Shown here in pieces: positions 35,712 to 45,097 of a stretch of 64,000 nt of DNA (position 1 is the stretch's first letter; each line of letters opens with the position of its first letter). A model generated the notes under the pieces. The model did not search any database. It saw only the letters and a program-made list of their open reading frames with translations, and had not been told where the DNA came from. This stretch comes from WTJO01 sp965660165 (GTDB taxonomy: Bacteria; Pseudomonadota; Alphaproteobacteria; Puniceispirillales; Puniceispirillaceae). The stretch covers positions 4,637-68,636 of the forward strand of contig CBFHYU010000009.1 of NCBI GenBank assembly GCA_965660165.1, in the 5' to 3' direction. The position numbers and the translations under genes were made by a program.

Positions 35712-36287
35712 CTACAGCGTTTCGCCTGCGGTGCCGTGAATTTTGGTGCCTGTATTCACAGCCCCAAAGCCAGGCGCAATCTCAGGGCCTATGCCTGCCT
35801 CACGTTTTGCTTTAGTCCAATTATCCAGCTTTGCCCTTGCGCCATTTATAGATGGGTCAACAGCGTCATCATGGCCTTCTTCTTTTGTGGTTAGCTCAAC
35901 AACATAGCCATTTGGATCTCGCAAATAGATTGAATGTATGAAGCCATGATCACTTACCCCACGACATTCCCGATTTTCAGCTTCGGCTTTCTGTTTCATT
36001 GCCAGCATATGCTGATGCGGCACTTCAAGGGCGATATGCAAATCAAAATCATGTTGCTCCTTAAATTCAAACGGCATTGATGGGGCTTCAAAAAATGCGA
36101 TAAAACTGCCATCATCCATCTGGTAGAAGGTATGAAGATATTGTGACTGATTGCCTGTTTTGGTAAGCCCTATCTCCAATGTTTCAGCAAGAGGTAGCCC
36201 CAGAAAATCCTCATAAAAGGCTCTTGTTTCTTCTGAATCTCGGCATCTGAAGGCGGTATGATGCAATCCTTTAATATGTGATGGCAT
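35712..36287 (-). CDS. VOC-family (glyoxalase/dioxygenase fold) protein
   Basis: A 191-residue single-module vicinal-oxygen-chelate protein. It begins GLHHTAFRCRDSEETRAFYEDFLGLPL, with a second half ending YLRDPNGYVVELTTKEE that supplies the metal Glu. It has AAGGAG before the ATG. The C-terminal ~45 residues form an extension with no clear domain. VOC proteins include lyases, dioxygenases and isomerases; which of these it is cannot be decided here. Confidence 0.82.
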   Translation of the reverse strand: MPSHIKGLHHTAFRCRDSEETRAFYEDFLGLPLAETLEIGLTKTGNQSQYLHTFYQMDDGSFIAFFEAPSMPFEFKEQHDFDLHIALEVPHQHMLAMKQKAEAENRECRGVSDHGFIHSIYLRDPNGYVVELTTKEEGHDDAVDPSINGARAKLDNWTKAKREAGIGPEIAPGFGAVNTGTKIHGTAGETL

Positions 36288-36388
36288 AATAAAACACTCC
36301 TTAGTAAAAAATCATTACATCGCTTAATGTTCATATAGTGCAGGCTGTTAGAATATCCAAACAGACAAGCGATAAAAATAGTGTTGTC

Positions 36389-37138
36389 TTAGGTAAGTGA
36401 CAGTTTAGCGGCATAATAAAGTCTGCCCATCAGCTCTCTTATAGCCTGTGATGAATTTGTGAGCGCATCAGCCTCTGGAAGAAAATCCTGAAAGGTAATG
36501 CTTTGTGACGTTGTTCGGTGGTCTGTTGGGAATGAGATCACCTCAAAACCATAATGTGAGAAAATGGCGCGCGCACGTGGCATATGAAAGGCTGAGGTCA
36601 CTAAAATTATCGTTTCACCTGAAGCCCCTAACATATCTGACAGGCCTTTGGCTTCTTGTTCTGTATTTTGGGCGATAGGGCTAAGTAAAATACGCTCTGT
36701 TGCAATACCAAATTCAGTTGCTTTACGGGCTAATATCTCGCCCTCTGGCCTACCAGTTGACCAAGGCAGTAACCCACGGGTGAAGACCAGCAGTGGCGCT
36801 TTGTCAGCATTGGCAAGCGCAATGCCCCCAAATAGCCTGTCTGTTGCGTTTCCAAAATCATAATTGGATTTACCGTTGATAACGCTATGGCGTAGCATGC
36901 CGCTTAATATTATAATAGCATCAGCCTCTGGCATTGCCTCAATCGCAATAGGCGGGTCATCTTTTTCGATATATCTGGTCAGTAATGAGGCGGTGAGGGG
37001 AGAGGAAAATATAAGCAGTGTGAGTATCCCTGCCATGCCTGCTTTTCGGCTACGAAAAATTAGCGCTATGATACTTGCAAGCAAAGCAATAGATAGTGGG
37101 CTGATAAGAAGCGGCAGAATTTTATGCAGATAAATCAT
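36389..37138 (-). CDS. YdcF/ElyC-family (DUF218) membrane protein
   Basis: A 249-residue protein with two N-terminal membrane segments (LLISPLSIALLASIIALIF, GMAGILTLLIFSSPLTASLL) and a DUF218 domain with DAIIILSG, AQNTEQEAKG and LVTSAFHMPRARAIF. ElyC/SanA relatives act in envelope biogenesis, including handling of lipid carrier and peptidoglycan precursors; the exact reaction is unknown. The gene lies 27 bp after the molybdoenzyme gene on the same strand. Confidence 0.86.
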   Translation of the reverse strand: MIYLHKILPLLISPLSIALLASIIALIFRSRKAGMAGILTLLIFSSPLTASLLTRYIEKDDPPIAIEAMPEADAIIILSGMLRHSVINGKSNYDFGNATDRLFGGIALANADKAPLLVFTRGLLPWSTGRPEGEILARKATEFGIATERILLSPIAQNTEQEAKGLSDMLGASGETIILVTSAFHMPRARAIFSHYGFEVISFPTDHRTTSQSITFQDFLPEADALTNSSQAIRELMGRLYYAAKLSLT

Positions 37139-37165
37139 CGTGATCCGTCCTGATTTAGGTGATGC

Positions 37166-39427
37166 CTATCCACGCGACACAAATCTCGGCCCATCAAAGA
37201 TGGTGATATCTGGCAAGGGGTCTGTCCAGCGCGATATCCGCACTAGCGCTGTATGGGCAGGGTTGCCTTGTGATAATTCGGTAGTGCCTTTATCTGGGGT
37301 CAAGACATTGGGGTTGCCATGAATTTCAAGCGCGCCATCTTTATGTGCTATTGTCTCCATCCATGCGCCTGTTGGTAGCGCAATTGTGTCAGGGCGAATA
37401 TGCTCGGTAAGCATAACCCCTGCCAATGTTCGCCCACGATGATTTTCAATAAGCGCAATATCACCATTTGACAGCCCATATGTTGTAGCGGTTTCAGGAT
37501 GAATATAACATGGCTCCCTGCCGTTTATTTTGGCTTTTTTTGATAATCCAGCAGAGTCATTTTGCGCGTGCAGGCGTAATTGAGGCTGAGGCGATATTAA
37601 ATAGAGCATATCGTCTGCCTGATGCGCCCATTCGGATGGCGGCGTCCAGCTTGGCGTGCCGCCTAGATCGGCTAGCGCCATATCCTCAATCACCTTGCTT
37701 GCCAGTTCAATTTTCCCTGACGGGGTAGCAAGCGGATGTGCAACAGGATCAGCAATAAATTTTTCCAGAAAATCCTGATTATGTTCGCTATTGTCAAGAT
37801 GAAGAAGGCCATCTTGCTGAAAGCTCTGAAAATCAGGCAGTTCAGGATATCTCTGGCGTGCCTCGTCCCATAGGATGGCTAGCCATTCAGATTCGCTTCT
37901 ATTTTGGGTAAATGCCTCACCTACGCCCATTTTTTCTGCGATTGCTGAGAAAATCTGATAATCATCTTTTGAATCCTGAAATCTAGGTAGCACAGGGCTC
38001 ATATAAACAATATCACATTCTCTATATTGCATCATGATATCAGAACGCTCTAAGGCAGAAGAAGATGGCAGGACAATATCTGCGCGTCTGGCCGTCGCTG
38101 TCCATGAATGATCTGTCACAATCACTGTTTCAGGCTTTTGCCATGCTGCTTCGAGCCTGAATAAATCCTGATGATGATGAAACGGATTTCCGCCTGACCA
38201 GAAAATAAGCTGAATCTCAGGATAGCTATAATGCTGTCCATCATAAGGGAATTGCGTATGCGGCGATTCCAGCATTTCGGTAATGCGCGCTACAGGAATA
38301 AAGCTATGGATAGGGTTTTTGCCAGTTGGTAGGCTTGGCCATTTTCTGGTTTTAACAGGCCTGCTAGATGAATTCATGCTACCTGCCCCAAAGGTAAAGC
38401 CTGTGCCTGGCTTGCCTATCTGGCCAAGCGTTGCCGCAAGATTGATACATGCCCATAATGTTTCTTCGCCCCGTTCAGCGCGTTGTAGCCCATAGGCAAT
38501 ATTTATCAGCGTACGGTGCTGTGCCATATCTTGAGCAAGCGAGATAATAGTATCTTCAGAAATGCCGCAAATCCCAGATGCCCATTGTGGGGTTTTGGGC
38601 TGACCATCAAGCTCGCCCATCACCATTGCCTGCCATTTATCTGCGCCAGAAGTGTAGCGTTGCAGAAATTCAAGATCAGCAAGCTGTTGGTCAAAAAGCA
38701 CATACGCAAGGGCAAGCATCAACGCTCTATCTGCGCCTGGCACAATACTTAGCCATTCACCTGCTTCAAGATCAGTTTTCAGAGGCGAGATATTGACCAT
38801 TCTCACGCCTTTTTGTGACAGCATGTCAAGATGGCCCGCGACATGGTGTCGTGCGACCCCGCCAGAGGCGACTTGCGAGGTACGTGCTGTCATCCCGCCA
38901 AAAGCAACAATCATCTCACAATGGCTGGTAATATGGTTCCAGCTAGTTGCCTGTGCCATGACATTCATGAAATGATCGCCAAATATATGAGGAAATATTA
39001 CTTCAGCGCCCGCATGTGAATAGGTGTTTTTCTTAAAACTAGCACCACCTATTAGATTCAAAAACCGCTGTAATTGAGATTGCGCATGATGAAAGCGGCC
39101 AGCACTTGCCCACCCGTATGAGCCGCCAAAAATGGCCTCATTGCCATAGGTTGATATAGTATGTTTCAGGGCATGTGCGGTAATATCTATTGCCTCATCC
39201 CATGGCAGTTCAACAAATTCGGCATCACCAGAACGCTGTCTGTCTTTATGGTCAAGCCAGCCTTTGCGAATGGCAGGGCGTGCAATTCTGACAGATGCAT
39301 CTTGCGCCCCTTCAAGCCATGATTTGCCAACATCAGAGGGAAAGGGATCACTATCAACCGGATGGAGTTGGTTATTCTCAAACCGATAGCTTCCCCAATG
39401 TGACGATGTATATTTTGGTGATGTCAT
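37166..39427 (-). CDS. Bis-MGD molybdoenzyme, BisC/DMSO-TMAO reductase family
   Basis: A 753-residue oxidoreductase of the DMSO-reductase family. The molybdenum serine lies in GGSYGWASAGRFHHAQSQ, and later blocks QLIFWSGGNPFHHHQD, VTDHSWTATARRADIVLP and GKIELASK are typical of BisC/TorA/DorA enzymes. There is no Tat signal and no N-terminal iron-sulfur motif, so it is probably a cytoplasmic enzyme like biotin or methionine sulfoxide reductase. It would reduce S- or N-oxides. It is unrelated in cofactor type to the nearby XdhC/MocA pair. Confidence 0.9.
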   Translation of the reverse strand: MTSPKYTSSHWGSYRFENNQLHPVDSDPFPSDVGKSWLEGAQDASVRIARPAIRKGWLDHKDRQRSGDAEFVELPWDEAIDITAHALKHTISTYGNEAIFGGSYGWASAGRFHHAQSQLQRFLNLIGGASFKKNTYSHAGAEVIFPHIFGDHFMNVMAQATSWNHITSHCEMIVAFGGMTARTSQVASGGVARHHVAGHLDMLSQKGVRMVNISPLKTDLEAGEWLSIVPGADRALMLALAYVLFDQQLADLEFLQRYTSGADKWQAMVMGELDGQPKTPQWASGICGISEDTIISLAQDMAQHRTLINIAYGLQRAERGEETLWACINLAATLGQIGKPGTGFTFGAGSMNSSSRPVKTRKWPSLPTGKNPIHSFIPVARITEMLESPHTQFPYDGQHYSYPEIQLIFWSGGNPFHHHQDLFRLEAAWQKPETVIVTDHSWTATARRADIVLPSSSALERSDIMMQYRECDIVYMSPVLPRFQDSKDDYQIFSAIAEKMGVGEAFTQNRSESEWLAILWDEARQRYPELPDFQSFQQDGLLHLDNSEHNQDFLEKFIADPVAHPLATPSGKIELASKVIEDMALADLGGTPSWTPPSEWAHQADDMLYLISPQPQLRLHAQNDSAGLSKKAKINGREPCYIHPETATTYGLSNGDIALIENHRGRTLAGVMLTEHIRPDTIALPTGAWMETIAHKDGALEIHGNPNVLTPDKGTTELSQGNPAHTALVRISRWTDPLPDITIFDGPRFVSRG

Positions 39428-39616
39428 AATTTTTTTCCGCTTCCCGTATTATCGCTATCGTAATATTCCGCTAGTTTCAGCAATCTGATTTGGGCTTTTG
39501 TGAATGCCAATAATCTGGTTAGATAATTTTATCATGCACAGGCTGTAAAAAGATAGCGCAATTGCACTTGCTAGCACAGCAAATCATTATCGGGTGCGAA
39601 TATAAGAAGAGGGATT

Positions 39617-40045
39617 ATGTCAGCTATTATTTTATTAAAATTCTTTCATTATTTGGGGTTATTTCTAGCTGGTGGGCTTGGGGTTGCTGGCGGATTTATC
39701 CAGTCAGCACATCGGAAAGCGGCCATGCCACCTGCGCCGCCAGTCCAGCGTGCTATGCGTAAGATGGCATGGCTATCGCTTGTGGCGATTATTATGTTGT
39801 GGATTACGGGCATAGGGCTTGGTCATATGATATATGGCACGCTTGCGCTTGGGTGGGCATTTTCACTGAAAATCGCAGGGGCAACCATCCTTTTAGGCGC
39901 AATTTGCGCGATAAATCTGGCATTATCCATCTCAGGCAGAACAGGCCAGCCACCATCTGCAATGGTGATGAGATTCGCGCCGATGATAAGTCGGGGCGGG
40001 CTGGTACTTGTGCTAGCAGGGATTGCGATCACGACCACCAGCTAA
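39617..40045 (+). CDS. Small four-helix membrane protein
   Basis: A 142-residue protein with four hydrophobic segments (about residues 3-28, 48-70, 76-104 and 122-140). An early His (KFFHYLGLFLAGG) and the general layout recall CopD/DUF2269-like haem- or copper-associated membrane proteins, but I cannot assign a family with confidence. AAGAAGAGGG precedes the ATG, supporting the start. Confidence 0.72.
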   Translation: MSAIILLKFFHYLGLFLAGGLGVAGGFIQSAHRKAAMPPAPPVQRAMRKMAWLSLVAIIMLWITGIGLGHMIYGTLALGWAFSLKIAGATILLGAICAINLALSISGRTGQPPSAMVMRFAPMISRGGLVLVLAGIAITTTS

Positions 40046-40056
40046 AACCTAGCAGG

Positions 40057-41037
40057 TTATGAAAATGGTATGTGCCAGCTTGCGCCATGTCTCAGCACCT
40101 TAAATTGTTCAGCTGGAATGTTGGCTTGATGCAATGCGGCGGCTAGCCTTTTAGGCGGCTCATCCAAAGGCTCTAGCGTCAGTTTGAACGTACCCCAATG
40201 AATAGCTACTGCATATCTGGCGCCTAGATCAGTAAAAATCTGAACAGCCTCCTCAGGGGTGACATGCGCAGATTGCATAAATTCGCGCGGCTCATAAGCG
40301 CCAATCGGAATGGCGGCAAGATCAGGTGCGCCTAGCCGTCTAGCAGTCTCTGCAAAATCAGAACAATATCCTGAATCACCAGCAAAATAGAACGAAAAAT
40401 CAGGCCATGTTACCATCCAGCCTGCCCAAAGGCTTTTATTCCTATCAAAAAAGGTACGTTTTGACCAATGCCGCACAGGGGTTGGCTGAAGCGTAATCCC
40501 CTTAATCTGGGTTGGTTGCCACCAATCAAGTTCAGTAATTTGGCGTGCGCCCCATTTTCGAAGCTGGCTGGCTAGACCTAATGGTACCAGAAACTGAATA
40601 TCTGGCTGAAGCATGGCCAATCTGATGATGCTATCTCTGTCAAGATGGTCATAATGATTATGACTTATCAGCACGATATCAATTTTTGGCAACTCCTCTA
40701 TCATACAGGGCGGCTCAGCAACCCGCTTTGGGCCTGAAAACCGCATAGGTGAGGCACGTTCTGAGAAATGAGGGTCAGTCAGAATCCGAATGCCCGCATG
40801 GGCAATCAGCAGGCTGGCATGCCCAAACCAGATAAGATTCTCCTGAAACGTTGCCAATGCTGTTTTGCTATGCTTGATCACAGGAAAGCCTGCCAGCTCA
40901 AAGCTATCTGTATCTCTGCGGATAAATGCCTTTGCCAGCCCTATCATATCTGACAAGGATTTATCATGCGCTCTGGGATGGGTATGGAAAAACCGCCCAG
41001 TTTTTGAGTCAAAATGTGGTGAGAATGAATAATCCAT
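40057..41037 (-). CDS. MBL-fold hydrolase, NAPE-PLD/UlaG-like
   Basis: A 326-residue zinc hydrolase. The motif SHNHYDHLDRDS supplies HxHxDH, with IWFGHASLLI and LTDPHFSERASP before it and FAGDSGY and AIHWGTFKL after it. This is the pattern of bacterial N-acyl-phosphatidylethanolamine phospholipase D-like proteins, which cleave lipid head groups, and of related UlaG lactonases. There is no signal peptide. The 12-bp gap to the convergent small membrane gene is ordinary. Confidence 0.87.
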   Translation of the reverse strand: MDYSFSPHFDSKTGRFFHTHPRAHDKSLSDMIGLAKAFIRRDTDSFELAGFPVIKHSKTALATFQENLIWFGHASLLIAHAGIRILTDPHFSERASPMRFSGPKRVAEPPCMIEELPKIDIVLISHNHYDHLDRDSIIRLAMLQPDIQFLVPLGLASQLRKWGARQITELDWWQPTQIKGITLQPTPVRHWSKRTFFDRNKSLWAGWMVTWPDFSFYFAGDSGYCSDFAETARRLGAPDLAAIPIGAYEPREFMQSAHVTPEEAVQIFTDLGARYAVAIHWGTFKLTLEPLDEPPKRLAAALHQANIPAEQFKVLRHGASWHIPFS

Positions 41038-41129
41038 GCACGAAGTAGCCCTTTTTTCCGTGATTATGGGATAAAAAAATTAAATTTAAGTTAATAATTT
41101 TGACACTTCGAGCTGGTTATGCGTCTCGA

Positions 41130-41378
41130 TCAGGCAGAAATGCTGTGCGATATAACAGCTGGCTCATCCAACAATGCATGTTTGGCTTTATAGTTCTGCG
41201 AATGCCAGTCAATCACAAAAATTGCGACGGCTATCAACAGCCCCACCATCAAATAAGTCAGCATTCTTTTTGTTCTGTCTGTTACAGAAGAATTTGAAAT
41301 TTTCTGTAATATCAGCCAGATAACCCCACCAGCAATCAGAAATCCAGCACCGCCTACAAGTACGGTATCTTGAAACAT
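41130..41378 (-). CDS. Small two-helix membrane protein, unknown
   Basis: An 82-residue protein with two hydrophobic segments (VLVGGAGFLIAGGVIWLIL and YLMVGLLIAVAIFVID) separated by a basic loop. AAGGAGA lies 7 bp before the ATG, which supports a real gene. I do not recognise a family. It is divergent from proteorhodopsin with a 265-bp gap. Confidence 0.62.
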   Translation of the reverse strand: MFQDTVLVGGAGFLIAGGVIWLILQKISNSSVTDRTKRMLTYLMVGLLIAVAIFVIDWHSQNYKAKHALLDEPAVISHSISA

Positions 41379-41525
41379 ATCAGTCTCCTTGACCTGTTAT
41401 CAGATTGTGGGTTGTCTCCCAACTGATAGCATAAAATAACCTGTCTTCCATGATCTGGAAAGTGTAATCCTGCGTAAACATGAAAATCAGATGAGCATGT
41501 GCATTTTGCTTTTGGTGACAAAACC

Positions 41526-41553
41526 TTGCCAATTATGTAAAATGTGCTACATT
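41526..41553 (+). promoter_or_regulatory. Candidate proteorhodopsin promoter
   Basis: TTGCCA (41526-41531) and TACATT (41548-41553) are separated by 16 bp and would start transcription about 80 nt before the proteorhodopsin ATG. It is the best -35/-10 pair in the 265-bp gap. Confidence 0.5.
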
Positions 41554-41606
41554 TGGTCGCACGGGGAGAGGTCTGTCATCATAGGTGTGGTGGCAGGGAT
41601 AAAAAG

Positions 41607-41644
41607 TAGGACGTTCTAGAACGAGACGTTTGGGGAGTGTCCTA
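41607..41644 (+). promoter_or_regulatory. Proteorhodopsin 5' leader structure
   Basis: TAGGAC (41607-41612) is exactly complementary to GTCCTA (41639-41644), which includes the A of the start codon. Between them lie a perfect 12-bp palindrome CGTTCTAGAACG (41612-41623) and the ribosome site GGGGAG. Folded, it would hold the ribosome site in a closed loop; alternatively the palindrome is a dimeric protein-binding site. Confidence 0.45.
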
Positions 41645-42408
41645 TGTCGATTAGAAAAACTATTAAGTTTGCTGCACCTGCAGCTTTTCTTTCAATGATG
41701 CCTGCAATTGCTCAGGCTGAAAATCTGAAGTCAGATGACTTTGTTGGTATCAGCTTCTGGCTGATTTCCATGGCGCTTGTTGCATCAACAGCGTTCTTCT
41801 TCCTTGAAACTCAGCGTGTTGCTGCCAAGTGGAAGACTTCTCTTGTTGTATCAGGCCTTGTAACATTAGTGGCAGCTGTTCACTATTTCTATATGCGTGA
41901 TGTGTGGGTGGCCACAGGTGATACGCCAACAGTATATCGTTATATTGATTGGCTGATTACAGTGCCATTGCTGATGATCGAATTCTATTTGATCTTGCGC
42001 GCAATTACCAATGTATCTGGCGGCGTATTCTGGCGTTTGACCATTGGTACTTTGGTTATGCTGGTCGGCGGTTATTTAGGTGAAGCAGGTTACATGAATG
42101 TAACGCTTGGCTTTGTAATCGGTATGATTGGTTGGGCGTATATCCTGTATGAAATCTTTGCAGGTGAAGCTGGTAAAGTGGCAGCAAATGATGCCCCTGA
42201 ATCAGTGAAATCAGCCTATTCAACAATGCGTTGGATTGTAACTATCGGGTGGGCAATCTATCCGCTAGGCTATTTCTTCGGATATATGGCTGGCGGTGCA
42301 GATATGGCATCACTGAACATCATCTACAACCTAGCTGACGTGCTGAACAAAATTGCGTTCGGTGTGATCATCTGGAACGTAGCTGTGGTTGAATCTGAAG
42401 CTAAGTAA
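41644..42408 (+). CDS. Proteorhodopsin, green-tuned proton pump
   Basis: A light-driven proton pump of 254 residues with a cleavable signal (ending near AIAQA) and seven helices. Retinal binds Lys236 (ADVLNKIAFG). The proton acceptor is Asp102 and the donor Glu113, with Thr106 between, equivalent to D97, T101 and E108 of the first known protein. Leu110 at the spectral position 105 predicts green absorption. The paired His80 equals H75. GGGGAG precedes the ATG. A strong terminator follows, so it is expressed apart from the downstream retinal genes. Confidence 0.97.
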   Translation: MSIRKTIKFAAPAAFLSMMPAIAQAENLKSDDFVGISFWLISMALVASTAFFFLETQRVAAKWKTSLVVSGLVTLVAAVHYFYMRDVWVATGDTPTVYRYIDWLITVPLLMIEFYLILRAITNVSGGVFWRLTIGTLVMLVGGYLGEAGYMNVTLGFVIGMIGWAYILYEIFAGEAGKVAANDAPESVKSAYSTMRWIVTIGWAIYPLGYFFGYMAGGADMASLNIIYNLADVLNKIAFGVIIWNVAVVESEAK

Positions 42409-42421
42409 CGTGGCTTATTAG

Positions 42422-42459
42422 GGCAGGTATCCCATCTTGATAGGGTACCTGCCTTTTTT
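42422..42459 (+). terminator. Rho-independent terminator of proteorhodopsin
   Basis: GGCAGGTA (42422-42429) pairs with TACCTGCC (42446-42453), with an inner CCC/GGG pair and a 9-nt loop, followed by six T (42454-42459). Confidence 0.92.
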
Positions 42460-42507
42460 CTTTAAAGACTTTTTTTCACGTTTTTGATGAGATTGGGGAG
42501 GGGAACC

Positions 42508-43527
42508 ATGTCAGACAGCCTATCTGTTTCACTACATCAGCCGCCTGCTACCAAACAAGAATATACTAGCCTGCCTGATTTATCCCAGACAATAAGTGAA
42601 TTTATTGCCTCAAGACTTCCAGAAAAAAACCATCCTCTGGCAAAACCTGCAGCACATCATTTCAAAGAAACAGGCAAGCAGATTCGCGCTCGCCTCGCCC
42701 TAAGTGCGGGGGATTGTATGGGCATTGCTAGATCAACCTCTCTGCCATGGGCAGTTGCGGTTGAGATGTTGCATAATGCCTCTTTGGTGCATGATGATAT
42801 TTGTGATGGTGATGCGATACGGCGCGGCAGACCGTCGGTCTGGTCACAATTTGGCAGAGATGCCGCATTAGCGCTTGGTGACTGGCTTATTGGGCTGTCA
42901 TTTGAATTAGCGGCAGAGGCAGCTGCAAAATCTCAGACACCACAGCTTGTCTCAGTGCTTAGCCGTCATATGCAACAGACAATTTCAGGTCAGGCGCTTG
43001 AGCTTACAGTAAAAAGCTATCCTGACTGGGAACGTTACCGTGATATCAGCATTGGCAAAACAGCCCCACTTTTCATCGCCCCTGTTGAAGGTGTTGCTGA
43101 GCTAGCAGGGCGTTATGATGTAATTATGCCAATCACAAAATTCTTTACTGCTGCAGGCGGATGCTATCAAATCGCAAATGACATGCTGAATGTGACTGGA
43201 ACAGATGGTGCGGCAAGTCCAGCATCTGATATGTTGCGGCGGGCGCCAAATGCGGTGATTGTGCTATTCAGAAATTCTTTGTCTGGCAGTCAGGCAGAGG
43301 CATTTGACAGTTGGCTTGCATCTGGTACAACAATAGATGCAGGATATTGGCAAGATCAGCTTACACAATCTCGTGCCCTTGAATTGACAGCGAAAAAGCT
43401 AAGAGAGCTGGTAGCAGAAGCAGAGGCATGTGCAAGCACATTAGCCGCAGATTGCCAGTCAGTGATAACACCGCTTAACGCTCAGTTGCGCCGATTATGT
43501 CTTGATCTTGCAAACAATCATGGATGA
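42508..43527 (+). CDS. crtE: Geranylgeranyl diphosphate synthase
   Basis: An isoprenyl diphosphate synthase of 339 residues from the ATG at 42508 (GGGGAGGGG just upstream). It makes GGPP from IPP and allylic diphosphates. The first aspartate-rich motif is DDICD in LVHDDICDGDAIRRGRPS, and GKQIRARL is the usual IPP-binding site. The second motif reads NDMLN instead of DDxxD. It is the first gene of the retinal operon and its end overlaps crtI by 8 bp. Confidence 0.9.
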   Translation: MSDSLSVSLHQPPATKQEYTSLPDLSQTISEFIASRLPEKNHPLAKPAAHHFKETGKQIRARLALSAGDCMGIARSTSLPWAVAVEMLHNASLVHDDICDGDAIRRGRPSVWSQFGRDAALALGDWLIGLSFELAAEAAAKSQTPQLVSVLSRHMQQTISGQALELTVKSYPDWERYRDISIGKTAPLFIAPVEGVAELAGRYDVIMPITKFFTAAGGCYQIANDMLNVTGTDGAASPASDMLRRAPNAVIVLFRNSLSGSQAEAFDSWLASGTTIDAGYWQDQLTQSRALELTAKKLRELVAEAEACASTLAADCQSVITPLNAQLRRLCLDLANNHG

Positions 43528-45064
43528 TACAGCCCGCTTTATGCCCCCAGAAGATGCAACACATACGCTTGTAATTGGTTCAGGTTTTGGGGGGATTGCA
43601 GCTGCATTGCGGATGCGGGCGCTAGGTCACAAGGTAACACTTGTTGAACGGCTAGATGCAATTGGCGGCCGTGCGCAACGCTTTGAGCATGAAGGCTTCC
43701 GCCATGATGCAGGACCTACGGTTATCACAGCCCCTTTTTTATTTGATGAATTATTCGCGCTATTTGGCGAGCAAAGAGAAGATTATCTTGATTTCAGGCC
43801 GCTTGATCCATGGTATCGGTTTCAGTTTCATGATGGGGCATCATTTGATTATCGCCCTGATCTAGAAGATACTCATGCCGAGATTGCAAAATTTTCGCCT
43901 GAAGATGTTAAAAATTATGACAGGCTGGTTGAGACCTCCAGACAGATTTTTGAAATTGGTTTTTCCAAATTAGCAGAAAAGCCATTTACCAAATTTACCT
44001 CGATGATAGCGCAAATTCCTCATTTATTGAGGCTGAAAAGCTATAAAACAGTAGCGCAACTTGTAAATAGCCATATCCAGCATCCTTTATTACAGCAGGC
44101 ATTGTCAATTCATCCGCTTTTGGTAGGAGGCAATCCGTTCAGTACAACTTCTATCTATGCGCTGATTCATTATCTTGAGCGAAAATGGGGTGTATTTTTC
44201 TGTATGGGCGGCACAGGAAAGCTAGTGCATGAGCTAGAACAGCTTATGCGTAGACAGAACATCACCATAAAGCTAAATACAGATGTTGAAGAAATTATGG
44301 TGGCAGACAATAGGGTAAGCGGCATCCGCACCGCAACAGGCGAGATTATTTCAGCAGATAGGGTGATATGTAATGGCGATCCGCCAACAATCTATCGTGA
44401 AATGCTACCATCTCAGCGCAATAAGCGCAAAAAAGCATTGCCAGATTCTATGACAAAATATTCTATGGGTCTGTTTGTGTTATTTTTCGGAACAACCCGT
44501 CAATATCCTGATATTGCGCATCATACTATCTGGATGGGAAAGCGTTATGAAGGCTTGCTTGATGATATTTTTAACAAGCAAATTATGACAGAGGATTTTT
44601 CATTATATCTGCATCGGCCAACTGCAACAGATAATAGCTTTGCCCCTGAAGGGTGCGATAGTTTTTATGTGCTATGCCCTGTGCCAAACCTGCAAGCCAA
44701 TATAGACTGGCAAAAAGAAGGACCCTTATTACAAGATAGGATTATAGCGGCGCTTGAGCGCACCATCATGCCTGATTTATCTGCGCATATGACAGCAGAT
44801 TTTTATATGACCCCTGTTGAATTCAAAGATAGATATCGGTCAACACATGGTGCAGGCTTTTCAATTTCCCCTCATTTCACCCAATCTGCATGGTTCAGAT
44901 ATCATAATCGTGACCCGCATTTGGATAATTTATATTTTTCAGGTGCGGGCACACATCCTGGCGCAGGCATGCCAGGTGTATTATGTTCTGCTAAGGTGGT
45001 TGAGACGCTTGTGCGTGAACAGGCAGTGCCCGCAAGGGTGCATTCTGCTATGACACCAGGCTAA
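43520..45064 (+). CDS. crtI: Phytoene desaturase
   Basis: A 514-residue FAD enzyme converting phytoene to lycopene. The ATG at 43520 overlaps the crtE stop region. The N-terminal dinucleotide fold is VIGSGFGGIAAALRMRALGH, with VERLDAIGGRAQRFEHEGFRHDAGPTVI after it; the C-terminus has the CrtI signature YFSGAGTHPGAGMPGVLCSAKV. Length and motifs are typical. Confidence 0.96.
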   Translation: MDDTARFMPPEDATHTLVIGSGFGGIAAALRMRALGHKVTLVERLDAIGGRAQRFEHEGFRHDAGPTVITAPFLFDELFALFGEQREDYLDFRPLDPWYRFQFHDGASFDYRPDLEDTHAEIAKFSPEDVKNYDRLVETSRQIFEIGFSKLAEKPFTKFTSMIAQIPHLLRLKSYKTVAQLVNSHIQHPLLQQALSIHPLLVGGNPFSTTSIYALIHYLERKWGVFFCMGGTGKLVHELEQLMRRQNITIKLNTDVEEIMVADNRVSGIRTATGEIISADRVICNGDPPTIYREMLPSQRNKRKKALPDSMTKYSMGLFVLFFGTTRQYPDIAHHTIWMGKRYEGLLDDIFNKQIMTEDFSLYLHRPTATDNSFAPEGCDSFYVLCPVPNLQANIDWQKEGPLLQDRIIAALERTIMPDLSAHMTADFYMTPVEFKDRYRSTHGAGFSISPHFTQSAWFRYHNRDPHLDNLYFSGAGTHPGAGMPGVLCSAKVVETLVREQAVPARVHSAMTPG

Positions 45065-45097
45065 AGGCTATACATCGCTGACAAAAAGTAGAATAAG

